A stretch of DNA of 64,000 nucleotides from Lacrimispora sphenoides (GTDB taxonomy: Bacteria > Bacillota > Clostridia > Lachnospirales > Lachnospiraceae). Each line of letters starts with the position of its first letter. Position 1 is the first letter of the stretch. This document shows, one piece after another, positions 1 to 7,224 of the stretch. The stretch is taken from the NCBI RefSeq assembly GCF_900105215.1, contig NZ_FOIP01000001.1:1-64000 (forward strand). Reading direction: 5' to 3'. The translations under genes were made by a program, and so were the position numbers. The notes below the pieces were generated by a model. It saw only the letters and a list, made by a program, of their open reading frames with translations. It made no database searches and had not been told where the DNA came from.

Positions 1-379
1 TACGAGCTGCTTCATAAAGTTCCCTGAACTCGATTTCATTAAGGCCACTCATGGTGTACTGCATGGATTTGAGTAGTAGGAATTGGGCAGTTGCCGCCGT
101 ACTTAGTGCTTTGTATTCAAGATCTTTTATTTCTTTAAATTTCCCATCAAATTCTGAACGAAGTGTTCTCCTAAGTGTTGTAGTAATTATATCAAGGCCA
201 CGTTCCGCAGCGTCAGTAGCTATTGCATCATGTAACATTCTTCGAGCCATCTCCGCTTTGCTGATTCCTTGTTCCTCCGCCATGGCTTTTATTTGTTTGT
301 GATCATCGTCTACTAGGCGAACATGTAACTCAGGTAAACTGCAGCTGCTTTTGCTTTTTTGTGTTTTCGTATTCCTCAT
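1..379 (-). CDS. Ribbon-helix-helix DNA-binding protein (3' end outside window)
   Basis: The minus strand reads open from an ATG at 379 to the window edge, giving at least 126 residues. The N-terminal part (about residues 15-50) has the pattern LHVRLVDDDHKQIKAMAEEQ followed by SKAEMARRML, which resembles a CopG/Arc-type ribbon-helix-helix domain with a beta strand and two helices. The rest is helical and charged. Such proteins act as plasmid copy regulators or as relaxosome accessory factors (MobC-like). Which one applies cannot be decided because the C-terminus is missing. The ribosome site before this ATG is weak. It lies just downstream of the recombinase gene in the same direction, so the two may share a transcript. 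Confidence 0.55.
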   Translation of the reverse strand, partial: MRNTKTQKSKSSCSLPELHVRLVDDDHKQIKAMAEEQGISKAEMARRMLHDAIATDAAERGLDIITTTLRRTLRSEFDGKFKEIKDLEYKALSTAATAQFLLLKSMQYTMSGLNEIEFRELYEAAR

Positions 380-411
380 AATCGTGTAGATAGAAAGTAA
401 TTGCTATATGC

Positions 412-1026
412 TTATATTATACTTTTGCTGTTTGAGATTTTATCGTATAGCCCTTTTTGGGCCTCGATAGAATAATTGAGGTATATCATTGTGTTACTGA
501 TATATTTGTGTCCAAGCCACCATTGAACGTCCCGCACGTCGATATGAGGAATGGCAATAAGTTCCATGGCACGGGTGTGCTTGAGTGTATGGAAATGCCA
601 TTTATCCTGACTTATTGTTGTGAAACTACAATAAAATTTCATCAGAATATCTAAAGTTCTGCGATTTATTGGCCGGCCGCTTTTGGATGGGAATAAATAA
701 TTACTGGTGAAGGGAGTTCTAATTCTTTCTTGATAATATTTCTCTAATTCATAAAATACCCGTTCATCAACAATCTTCAGAACATTACTCACACTTCCTT
801 TTAACCTTCGACAGAAAATACTCTGATCTTTCACATTGAAATCTGTAATTTCAATTAAACCAATCTCGCTGGCACGTAGACCGCAATATTCAGCAATCAA
901 AAAAATAGTTAGATTTCGTGAGTGAAATTTTGATGACGTATCAACTTTTTTAATTACATCAATTAATTCATTGTACTCTGCCGTTGATAAATATTTTATG
1001 TTTGAGGTACTAAATGATGATCCCAT
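412..1026 (-). CDS. Short tyrosine recombinase (FimB/Xer-like, catalytic domain only)
   Basis: This 204-residue protein carries the catalytic residues of the phage-integrase family: Arg in CGLRASE (about 51), HTLKHTR (His-x-x-Arg near 150), WWLGHKY (near 170) and the tyrosine nucleophile in MIYLNY. It lacks the N-terminal core-binding domain of full-size integrases, so its size matches FimB/FimE-type invertases or plasmid resolvases of about 200 residues. The ATG at 1026 follows a GGTGGTG ribosome site. An 11-bp inverted repeat flanks the gene (425-435 and 1057-1067), and a perfect 8-bp inverted repeat lies just upstream at 1071-1090. Its role could be dimer resolution, local inversion or excision; sequence alone does not decide. 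Confidence 0.8.
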   Translation of the reverse strand: MGSSFSTSNIKYLSTAEYNELIDVIKKVDTSSKFHSRNLTIFLIAEYCGLRASEIGLIEITDFNVKDQSIFCRRLKGSVSNVLKIVDERVFYELEKYYQERIRTPFTSNYLFPSKSGRPINRRTLDILMKFYCSFTTISQDKWHFHTLKHTRAMELIAIPHIDVRDVQWWLGHKYISNTMIYLNYSIEAQKGLYDKISNSKSII

Positions 1027-1067
1027 TGGATATTCACCACCTTTTTTTAGTTTAGTTCAAACAGCAA
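425..1067. repeat. 11-bp inverted repeat flanking the recombinase gene
   Basis: TTGCTGTTTGA at 425-435 recurs as its reverse complement at 1057-1067. The pair lies just outside the stop and start of the recombinase gene. Function is inferred only from its position. Confidence 0.45.
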
Positions 1068-1070
1068 TGC

Positions 1071-1090
1071 GACAAAATAAGCATTTTGTC
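1071..1090. promoter_or_regulatory. Perfect 8-4-8 inverted repeat upstream of recombinase gene
   Basis: GACAAAAT and ATTTTGTC are separated by AAGC, 45 bases upstream of the recombinase start. The symmetry suits a recombinase core site or an operator. A second short palindrome (TCAACT-CAA-AGTTGA) lies at 1170-1184 in the same 218-bp spacer; no gene was seen in that spacer. Confidence 0.4.
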
Positions 1091-1244
1091 TTTCTATCGT
1101 TCTCCTTTCAAAATTATTATATATTAGTTATTTTCGATTAACAACTATATTACATATCTTTTTGTTATTTCAACTCAAAGTTGACCAAATCCTGTTAATA
1201 CTGTTGATTTCATACCAAAAACCTTATCTTTCTGGTTCATTTAT

Positions 1245-2687
1245 TCAAAATTCCATCTGTTTAAGCACCAATGCATCATAATCCGTTTCTCGCTGCGGAA
1301 AGCTCTGAAAGGCATTTAGAGATTTTGGTAGTCTTTTTTTTGTACCTGGAGTAATGTCCCATTGCGTGGTACCTATAATTCTTGCATAAACAGATTGCAC
1401 CCAGCCCTGAGGATAGGATATTGGTTCTTCGCTTTGTTCATAAAGCTCAACAATTCGATTTATTGTTTTCGTAAAACTATTTTCTTCAATCGCTCTCACA
1501 GTCTTTGATTCTAAGTATTCATATGTCCGTTCCAGCCCTTTACTCTTCACCCCTTGATTAAAAATAAACAGCTCACTAATATACTCTATCACCATCCGTT
1601 CCGGATCAGATAGGCATAGCTTGTCCATCGAAGATTTTATATATTGCTCAAATACCACAACAACATCTTCATTTGTTTTACTGGTTAATTTCTGAATTAA
1701 TAATTCATTAATGTCTTTAGTAGTAGTGGTTTTATAAATACTAGAAATATTATTATTATGGTAGTGTCCTTGTTTTGACCCCATGGCTCCATTTTGCATG
1801 TCCCTAGTTTGACCCCATGGCTCATTTTGCGTGTCCCTAGTTTGACCCCATGGCTCGGCTTGCGTGTCCCCAGTTTGACCCCATGGTTCATTTTGCGTGT
1901 CCCCAGTTTGACCCCATGGCTCGGTTTGCGTGTCCCTAGTTTGACCCCATGGTTCAGTTTGCCTATCCCCAGTTACAGATTCATCCTGCTCTTTCAGAGG
2001 AATATCTGTTACACTTGTCCATGTTGTGGGTGTCAATATGACTTCATATCTGCCACCTGTAACACGGCCAAGTTTGTCCCGTACATGAGAATATTTTACT
2101 AATTCCAACGCACTCAATCTGGCAATAGACCTTTTATATGTCTTTTCGCTTATTCCCAGATGTACAAGTATTTCCTCACGTGCAGGCATTCTTGTGTTTC
2201 CAGCCCCCATAAATGATACAATATAACCATATATCACTTTTTCGGTACAGGATATGGCTCTGCTTTTCATAACTCTATAACTAAGCATCCCGGAGCCACC
2301 AGAAAGAAGCCCCTCCACGACTATTGTATCACCAGATAATTTATCATCAATCATATATCGTTTGGGATTAAGATTCAAATGGTAAATATTATGTTCAAAT
2401 TTATTAGCTGTTGCTTTTTCTTTGCTAATATGTATGTAATTTTGCTCTGTTAAATTCTCCATGGCAGCATAGTATTTATCCTTACCAATGCCCAAGTCAT
2501 TCAATATTTGTGCACGAGTCGGATATACACTATAATTTCCACCTGTTAATGAACAAAAGTATAAATATACTGCTTTCGCAGCTATTGACAGTTCAGTATC
2601 TTGTGTTAAAAATTTAGGAGCAAAGCCATAGCCTGATGCATATATAGAATGTTCCTCAAATTTAATAATATCTGTTTGTGTTATCAT
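1245..2687 (-). CDS. Plasmid-type replication initiator with two winged-helix regions
   Basis: This 480-residue protein has two similar helix-turn-helix regions. One lies at about 30-95 (KAVYLYFCSL, RAQILNDLGIGKDKYY) and one at about 130-195 (KVIYGYIVSF, REEILVHLGISEKTYKR). This is the layout of replisome organisers and RepA-like initiators of Firmicute plasmids and phages. Residues about 232-300 are a tandem 11-residue repeat built on EPWGQT, encoded by the 33-bp DNA repeats listed separately. An Asn-rich linker and a helical C-terminal domain follow. The ATG at 2687 is preceded by GGGTGGG. It probably starts replication of the mobile element. The repeats inside the gene would be its binding sites, an arrangement known from several phage and plasmid origins. 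Confidence 0.75.
   Translation of the reverse strand: MITQTDIIKFEEHSIYASGYGFAPKFLTQDTELSIAAKAVYLYFCSLTGGNYSVYPTRAQILNDLGIGKDKYYAAMENLTEQNYIHISKEKATANKFEHNIYHLNLNPKRYMIDDKLSGDTIVVEGLLSGGSGMLSYRVMKSRAISCTEKVIYGYIVSFMGAGNTRMPAREEILVHLGISEKTYKRSIARLSALELVKYSHVRDKLGRVTGGRYEVILTPTTWTSVTDIPLKEQDESVTGDRQTEPWGQTRDTQTEPWGQTGDTQNEPWGQTGDTQAEPWGQTRDTQNEPWGQTRDMQNGAMGSKQGHYHNNNISSIYKTTTTKDINELLIQKLTSKTNEDVVVVFEQYIKSSMDKLCLSDPERMVIEYISELFIFNQGVKSKGLERTYEYLESKTVRAIEENSFTKTINRIVELYEQSEEPISYPQGWVQSVYARIIGTTQWDITPGTKKRLPKSLNAFQSFPQRETDYDALVLKQMEF
1765..1973. repeat. Six 33-bp direct repeats (probable origin iterons) inside rep gene
   Basis: The core TTTGACCCCATGG occurs six times, with CCATGG at 1781, 1815, 1848, 1881, 1914 and 1947. 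Spacing is 34, 33, 33, 33 and 33 bp, and a degenerate seventh copy trails to about 1973. The single extra base in the 1781-1815 interval changes the reading frame, so the sixth repeat encodes different residues (GAMGSK instead of EPWGQ) while its DNA core is kept. That suggests selection on DNA rather than protein, as expected of iterons. Confidence 0.7.
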
Positions 2688-2727
2688 AACGTCCCACCCA
2701 CTTATCTCTGTTTTTCATGTGCGGATA

Positions 2728-2868
2728 TTATACATCTCCGGCCATTGCAACTGCACCTTTAAAATGATACAGTCCATTGTAAACCTCATCTTCAAACGGA
2801 TCCTACAAAAGGCTTCTCTCCTCTTCTTCCGGATCTACTGTTTTTTCTCCCTGGGTCAGCCCCCCCAC
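2728..2868 (-). pseudogene. Possible short gene relic with in-frame amber stop
   Basis: Directly after the sortase stop, and in the same frame, a GTG opens a stretch rich in acidic residues. An in-frame TAG at 2803-2805 interrupts it, and it then resumes (DPFEDEVYNGLYHFKGAVAM) to a TAA at 2728. Composition on both sides of the TAG looks protein-like. A different frame (ATG overlapping the sortase TGA) gives a 26-residue Arg/Gly-rich peptide that looks less convincing. It is called a relic; a short real gene is possible. Confidence 0.3.
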
Positions 2869-3654
2869 TCATTTCTCATCCTGTTCTTCCTCCATATCAC
2901 TTAAAACTCCATATACTGCATATCTGGCATTGTTATATTCATAAGAGCATGTACAAAGCACCAATATCCGATCATGTTCTTCTACTGCAACCGGACTTTT
3001 AAATGTCGAAGAAACCAAAAGCTTTTTCAACCAGCTCTCCCGTGCATCTGTACTTTCAAATATTATTGGAAATGATCCTTTCTGACCATCCAGTATCTCT
3101 CCAGCAAATAAATCTACCCGGTAATCCTGATCTGGAGTATACAAATACAGAATAGGATGCTCCTCATAATAACTTTGTGTCTTATAACCTGAAAGGGAAG
3201 AGAATATCTGCCCTCCTCTGATATGATGGCCATATAGAATAGTCACATCATCCTGAAACTCTTTCTGGTTCAGGCTTTCCATAAAGATTGATCCTATGAT
3301 GCTCCGCTCACCATCCACCATATGATTCAGATAGTAATTATTATCTGATCCCTGTACAACAGGATAATCAATATCTGATCCCGGCGACCATATCCATCCT
3401 GCAATATCCGGATTCCATTGTAACAATATCCCAAAATTCGGTCCTTTTCTTGTATATACTTTCACGGCCATAATATCCTTATCATACTCCATTACAGCGG
3501 CGGATTCATGGAAAGCACGCTCTCTTATCTTGTTGTATACCTGCTCTGCCTGAACTCTGGGTATCATCTCCTGATAAAAATTCCAGCCGCAAAAAACAGC
3601 TACTGCCAGACATGATAAAATCAGCCCCAAAAGTAATAATCGTTTTTTCTTCAT
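2869..3654 (-). CDS. Class B sortase
   Basis: This 261-residue protein has an N-terminal membrane anchor (about residues 4-24, after KKKR), a sortase beta-barrel with LYGHHI (catalytic His near 155), and CTCSYEY followed by Arg nine residues after the catalytic Cys near 236. The pattern and length fit class B sortases, which attach or polymerise surface proteins at the outer face of the membrane. No LPXTG- or NPQTN-type substrate is visible among the neighbouring genes, so its target lies elsewhere or outside the window. A two-helix membrane protein lies immediately upstream in the same direction. The start ATG has a modest TTAGG ribosome site. Confidence 0.85.
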   Translation of the reverse strand: MKKKRLLLLGLILSCLAVAVFCGWNFYQEMIPRVQAEQVYNKIRERAFHESAAVMEYDKDIMAVKVYTRKGPNFGILLQWNPDIAGWIWSPGSDIDYPVVQGSDNNYYLNHMVDGERSIIGSIFMESLNQKEFQDDVTILYGHHIRGGQIFSSLSGYKTQSYYEEHPILYLYTPDQDYRVDLFAGEILDGQKGSFPIIFESTDARESWLKKLLVSSTFKSPVAVEEHDRILVLCTCSYEYNNARYAVYGVLSDMEEEQDEK

Positions 3655-3663
3655 CCTAATATC

Positions 3664-3840
3664 CTAATTAAAGTGCAAAGATATGTATGCAAGCCCAAAT
3701 ATAATGACAAATATTATCGCCCTAATAATTAATCTTAATCTATCACTTTCCTCCAATTCATCCTTAAACCAATTTACAACAATTATTGTGAGAACAAACA
3801 TTATCATCGGTACTATTAATAATATTAAAGTTAAATCCAT
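3664..3840 (-). CDS. Small two-helix membrane protein
   Basis: This 58-residue gene starts at an ATG at 3840 after an AAGGGT ribosome site. It has two hydrophobic segments (about 2-23 and 38-56) separated by a charged loop, EDSDRLR-like in composition. It ends on a TAG that is part of the recurring ATTAGGAT junction motif, nine bases before the sortase ATG, so the two are probably co-transcribed. The family is not recognised. It could be a partner of the sortase or an unrelated small inner-membrane protein. Confidence 0.55.
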   Translation of the reverse strand: MDLTLILLIVPMIMFVLTIIVVNWFKDELEESDRLRLIIRAIIFVIIFGLAYISLHFN

Positions 3841-3865
3841 ATGTACTTACCCTTCTAATTTCAGT

Positions 3866-4081
3866 TTACTTACCTAAATCACTAACCAAATCAACATACC
3901 GATGACACATCATAGACACTAAGCGATCACCTATTTTATGATCTTCATTAAAACGACATATTTCTGAATAATATTTCCACATGGTGACCAAATCTTCATG
4001 TGACATTCTTGCAAGTAATCTTACCTGTTCATCTTCTGGTAAAAGTCTCAAATCATCAAATAATTTTTTTCCTCTTGACAA
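3866..4081 (-). CDS. Small helical hypothetical protein (TTG start)
   Basis: This is a 71-residue, mostly helical, charged protein not recognised as a known family. The likely start is TTG at 4081, placed about eight bases after a strong GGAGGGAAGGG ribosome site; no ATG with a better site exists. The Cys/His content is low (Cys near 39 and 59). It sits in the row of small same-strand genes between the sortase and ParB, suggesting accessory or regulatory genes of the mobile element. Confidence 0.55.
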   Translation of the reverse strand: MSRGKKLFDDLRLLPEDEQVRLLARMSHEDLVTMWKYYSEICRFNEDHKIGDRLVSMMCHRYVDLVSDLGK

Positions 4082-4116
4082 TATATTTCCCTTCCCTCCG
4101 GTTCTGTCGGATAATC

Positions 4117-4302
4117 CTAATTCGCCTGCGGCATCAAGTTATGCTCTTCAATAAAATGTTGAACGATAAGCCCGACACGATCTGGAGATATTGGTACAGA
4201 AATAAAAGTCCCATGATCCTCCTCAATGCCATCATGTTTTAAAAACACATTACCATCTGACGATATCTCTATTTCAATTTTTGTTGTATTTGCTATCTTC
4301 AT
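4117..4302 (-). CDS. Small hypothetical protein
   Basis: This 61-residue protein starts at ATG 4302 after a TGGAGGTAA ribosome site. The sequence alternates beta-like segments (TKIEIEISSDGNVFLKHDG) with a short helix. It is not recognised. Its TAG stop is embedded in the recurring ATTAGGAT motif, like several neighbours. It is most likely a minor accessory gene of the element. Confidence 0.6.
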   Translation of the reverse strand: MKIANTTKIEIEISSDGNVFLKHDGIEEDHGTFISVPISPDRVGLIVQHFIEEHNLMPQAN

Positions 4303-4321
4303 AAGTTACCTCCATAAAATC

Positions 4322-4558
4322 CTAATTTAACCGACTAATAGTTAGCGCTATATCATCAATATTTCCTTCGCCGTAGTCAATAAAACAGTTAAGAGCATCA
4401 TAGAGATTATCTGCATTTACACCCGCATAAGGCACATCCATGAGACTAAAAACTCCCTGAATTTTATTGAAAAGTTCATCTTTGAGACAAGACGCTTTTT
4501 CTGTCTGTTTTCTAACCCTGGCTATCTCTTTCGTCAATTCTCCTTGTTTCATGCGCAC
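4322..4558 (-). CDS. Small coiled-coil hypothetical protein
   Basis: This 78-residue protein starts at ATG 4558, after GAGGAGGTGCGC. Its first 30 residues are highly charged and helical (a probable coiled coil); the rest holds a hydrophobic patch. No family is recognised. It ends on a TAG inside the AAATTAGGATTTT junction motif. It may be a small regulatory or structural protein of the mobile element. Confidence 0.55.
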   Translation of the reverse strand: MRMKQGELTKEIARVRKQTEKASCLKDELFNKIQGVFSLMDVPYAGVNADNLYDALNCFIDYGEGNIDDIALTISRLN

Positions 4559-4570
4559 CTCCTCAAAATC

Positions 4571-4747
4571 CTAATAAGACCGCTTATCAGTCTGCTTATG
4601 ATTTGTGAGTGACTCTATTTCCTCTACCTGCTTTTTAGATAGATTACACTCATGGGTGCAATGGTAATCATCACCTTGTGGCTCACATGTACCAAAAGCA
4701 TTAATTTGATCATTCATATCATAAAATCTACAGCTAATACAGTTCAT
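4571..4747 (-). CDS. Small Cys/His-rich protein
   Basis: This 58-residue gene starts at ATG 4747, after an AGAGGAGGAACG ribosome site. The start MNCISCRFYD and later CEPQ, CTHEC form a set of Cys and His residues that could hold one metal ion. It is the same length as its neighbour at 4764-4940 but not obviously related. It ends on a TAG within the ATTAGGATTTT motif. The function is unknown; small zinc-binding proteins of this kind are common in phage and plasmid accessory regions. Confidence 0.6.
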   Translation of the reverse strand: MNCISCRFYDMNDQINAFGTCEPQGDDYHCTHECNLSKKQVEEIESLTNHKQTDKRSY

Positions 4748-4763
4748 CGTTCCTCCTCTAATC

Positions 4764-4940
4764 CTAATCTATTGAATAACATAAATACTCAATAGACAAA
4801 CTAACACCCATTTCTTTACCGCATTTCGGACACTCCACAACGCTGGTATCCATATTGCAGTTGCAGGCTTCTTTCCCATTAAATACATGATGACAATAGA
4901 TACATTCACAATCATCTGTTTTCTGCGTACTATCAGCCAT
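4764..4940 (-). CDS. Small zinc-ribbon protein
   Basis: This 58-residue gene starts at ATG 4940, after AAGGTGTGAA. Cysteine pairs CECIYCHH and CPKCG, with CNC between them, form an apparent zinc ribbon with knuckles at about residues 11-16 and 39-42. Nothing else is recognisable. Its TAG stop lies in the recurring junction motif. It probably binds zinc; whether it binds nucleic acid or protein is not visible. Confidence 0.6.
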   Translation of the reverse strand: MADSTQKTDDCECIYCHHVFNGKEACNCNMDTSVVECPKCGKEMGVSLSIEYLCYSID

Positions 4941-4966
4941 TTCACACCTTCTTTCTATCGAAAATC

Positions 4967-5176
4967 CTAATTTTCTTCCAGTTCAATACATGTTTCTACA
5001 TCGTACATGCCACCTCCAATTGTTACTATACACTTCACATTCCGGTCCTTAATTTCTGTATACCATGATTCTTCCTTTAATCTATCCAAGCCTTCTCTGT
5101 ATTCTTCGCAATATGGTAAAATTGAAAAACAGGCTACCCCATCTGTTAATACATTCATAAGTTCTTTCAGTTTCAT
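4967..5176 (-). CDS. Small hypothetical protein
   Basis: This 69-residue protein starts at ATG 5176, after an AAAGGAGAG ribosome site. The middle is helical and charged, and the C-terminus is beta-like (KCIVTIGGGMYDVETCIELEEN). It is not recognised. It ends on a TAG inside the AAATTAGGATTTT motif, in line with neighbours. Confidence 0.55.
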   Translation of the reverse strand: MKLKELMNVLTDGVACFSILPYCEEYREGLDRLKEESWYTEIKDRNVKCIVTIGGGMYDVETCIELEEN

Positions 5177-5228
5177 GTTTTTTCTCTCCTTTTAAATTTC
5201 TAGATCAGAGACGCAGCTCTGTGAAATA

Positions 5229-5876
5229 TCAGTTTACTAGTTCAAAATAGTTTTCTAAATCCGACTCTGTTATATTAATTTTAAACGCTTTAATCCCATC
5301 AATACGCCTCATATAAACTTCTCCACACAGTTTATATGCACTTACGTCTAATTCCCAAATAGAACCAACAGATACCGTTTCGTATGTCTCGTTGGGATTG
5401 ATATTTTCATCTGTTATTAGTAATCCCATTTCCTTTATGCACTTATATTCCTTCTTTTCCTCCATCAAATCCGGATTTTCAAATATATTACCGATTACTT
5501 TCGCATAATCTTCCAACGGACCTAACGGCATCTGTGGATACCCAACAGCTTCTACATAAAATCCCACATTATCCATATAACAGCCATCTGCTGGGCAATA
5601 TGCTTCATATGTACCATACCTTATAACCATTACAATAGCCAATATCTGGCTCCCCTGATGGCTTTCAATTATATCTCCCTCAAATACTTCCTTGCCCGAT
5701 ATGTCATGCTTGCCTGTACATTGTCCGACCGTAACAGGGTCAACTTCTATTCCATGTCTTCCATACTCATCTTCTCCGAATATAGTTATTGGAAAGTCAG
5801 GGCTATAACAATAGTTCCCTATAACCCACTCACCGTTAGTAGTCCGCTTTCCGCGGAATAAGTATCTGTTATCCAT
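5229..5876 (-). CDS. YopX-family phage/plasmid protein with extra C-terminal domain
   Basis: A 215-residue reading from ATG 5876 is preferred over the upstream start at 5918 because GGAGGT lies nine bases before it, and the protein then begins with the YopX signature YLFRGKRT. The N-terminal 125 residues fit the YopX fold of Firmicute phages (EVFEGDIIESHQG, NVGFYVEAVGY). The last 80 residues are a separate domain also seen at the ends of such phage proteins in my recollection (TYETVSVGSIWELD, DLENYFE). The function of YopX proteins is not known. Its presence supports a phage- or plasmid-derived origin of the segment. Confidence 0.65.
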   Translation of the reverse strand: MDNRYLFRGKRTTNGEWVIGNYCYSPDFPITIFGEDEYGRHGIEVDPVTVGQCTGKHDISGKEVFEGDIIESHQGSQILAIVMVIRYGTYEAYCPADGCYMDNVGFYVEAVGYPQMPLGPLEDYAKVIGNIFENPDLMEEKKEYKCIKEMGLLITDENINPNETYETVSVGSIWELDVSAYKLCGEVYMRRIDGIKAFKINITESDLENYFELVN

Positions 5877-5918
5877 TACTCTATTACCTCCATCAAATAC
5901 TAATTTAAAATTTTTCAA

Positions 5919-6173
5919 CTAAAACTTACCATCAAAAGAATGCATTTCCCAATACCACCCCTTTTTTAAGGCCGAATAATCATTCTCTTTGATATCCTCA
6001 AATTCGGCACCACAATTTGGGCAATATCGGATATTATATTGTAGATGCGGCCATAGCCCAATCAGTATTCTTTCCGGAACTAGACAGCCGCAATTAGTAC
6101 AGTGAGAAACTTCATACTGATTTTTTCTCACCAACCTTGCTTTTGAGGTAAACATATTCAACTGATATTCCAT
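5919..6173 (-). CDS. Zinc-ribbon hypothetical protein
   Basis: This 84-residue protein starts at ATG 6173, after GGAGGAGGAACAGT. Two knuckles, CTNCGC (near 24) and CPNCGA (near 51), form a four-Cys zinc ribbon. Ribbon proteins of this length are frequent in phage genomes. The C-terminal WYWEMHSFDGKF tail is aromatic. No specific function can be given. Confidence 0.6.
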   Translation of the reverse strand: MEYQLNMFTSKARLVRKNQYEVSHCTNCGCLVPERILIGLWPHLQYNIRYCPNCGAEFEDIKENDYSALKKGWYWEMHSFDGKF

Positions 6174-6204
6174 ACTGTTCCTCCTCCAAATCCTAATTTA
6201 CTAA

Positions 6205-6351
6205 CTAATCTCGCTCATAAATAACATCTTCATCAACAGTCACTTTAACTGGTTCGTCTGTACAGAACATTAGATATAAGGCCTCATCTGCGTCTAATTC
6301 CTCTTGATTTTTTATTTTAATTCTTAATTTTTCCAAATCATAATTTGACAT
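6205..6351 (-). CDS. Small acidic hypothetical protein
   Basis: This 48-residue gene starts at ATG 6351, after AAAGGAAAA. It is rich in Glu/Asp with short beta-like C-terminal stretches (VKVTVDEDVIYERD). It is not recognised. A copy of the AAATTAGGATTT motif lies eight bases beyond its stop, before the next ribosome site. Confidence 0.5.
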   Translation of the reverse strand: MSNYDLEKLRIKIKNQEELDADEALYLMFCTDEPVKVTVDEDVIYERD

Positions 6352-6381
6352 AAGTTTTCCTTTATAAATATAAATTGTGGA

Positions 6382-7155
6382 TCAGCACCGTTCCACTCCA
6401 TAGTGAAATATATCGAACTGTGCCTTGTGCTCCTGCAGTCTTTTGTTTGCCATGTTGTAGGTGTAAATATCCTTTTCGGTCCCCACATACTGGATACCCA
6501 TATCCTCACAGGCTATTAAGCTGCTAGCACTCCCGACATGGGTATCAATGAGTATATTCCCTGGCTCTAAATACTTTTGCATAATCCATTTATACAAAGC
6601 CACCGGCTTCTGAGTAGGTGTTATCCGCCTTTCATTCAGCTTCTTATTGCCTTGCTGTATCCATCCCTCTTCAATAGATTTTCCCTGCATCATTCCCCGC
6701 CACATAAAGCGGAATATATCTACCCTATTATTGAAGGAGTTATAGGCAATCTCTGCATCTGACTGATCAGTTCCATCGTTGCATTTATCCCAAATGATCC
6801 GGCCTCCGACAAGAGGATAATTAAAGTAGTTACAGCCGAATATGATTTGATGCTTAGATATCCTTATCACTTCGTCAAAGTATTCGCTGTCTGGAGGTTC
6901 GTTGTCCCAGCCTCGATTTTCATAGTTCCCATCTTTAACATAAATTTTACTGCCGTTCTTCTGCTTTACAAATCCGCTCCTGTCTTTTCCTCCATGTTCC
7001 TTCAAACCATACTGAGGATCACAGAGAGCCAAATCAAAATAATTATCTGGATATAGTTTCATTACATCTTTGCAATCGGCATTTATGAAACTGTTCGGCA
7101 ATGGTATTTCCATCTGACCATCACAGGCATAATTATCAAATACTTCTAATCCCAT
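6382..7155 (-). CDS. Site-specific DNA methyltransferase (beta class, N4/N6)
   Basis: This 257-residue protein has motif IV as DPQYGL (near 46, a variant of DPPYG) followed later by TQKP (near 180) and the AdoMet motif THVGSASS (near 205). The order IV then I is that of beta-class amino methyltransferases acting on adenine or cytosine. No restriction partner is seen, so it is probably an orphan methylase that marks the element's DNA, as in many phages. The ribosome site before ATG 7155 is weak. The Gln in DPQYG is unusual but tolerated in some phage enzymes. Confidence 0.8.
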   Translation of the reverse strand: MGLEVFDNYACDGQMEIPLPNSFINADCKDVMKLYPDNYFDLALCDPQYGLKEHGGKDRSGFVKQKNGSKIYVKDGNYENRGWDNEPPDSEYFDEVIRISKHQIIFGCNYFNYPLVGGRIIWDKCNDGTDQSDAEIAYNSFNNRVDIFRFMWRGMMQGKSIEEGWIQQGNKKLNERRITPTQKPVALYKWIMQKYLEPGNILIDTHVGSASSLIACEDMGIQYVGTEKDIYTYNMANKRLQEHKAQFDIFHYGVERC

Positions 7156-7224
7156 CTTTTCAAGAAGCCTGGTATACCCTTACCCCAGCTGGAGGCTGGC
7201 CCCTTTCTTTTATTCAATCAAATA

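Noticed and set aside
1765..1973. 33-bp repeats as a CRISPR array
   Set aside because: The repeats are contiguous without unique spacers and lie inside a coding frame.
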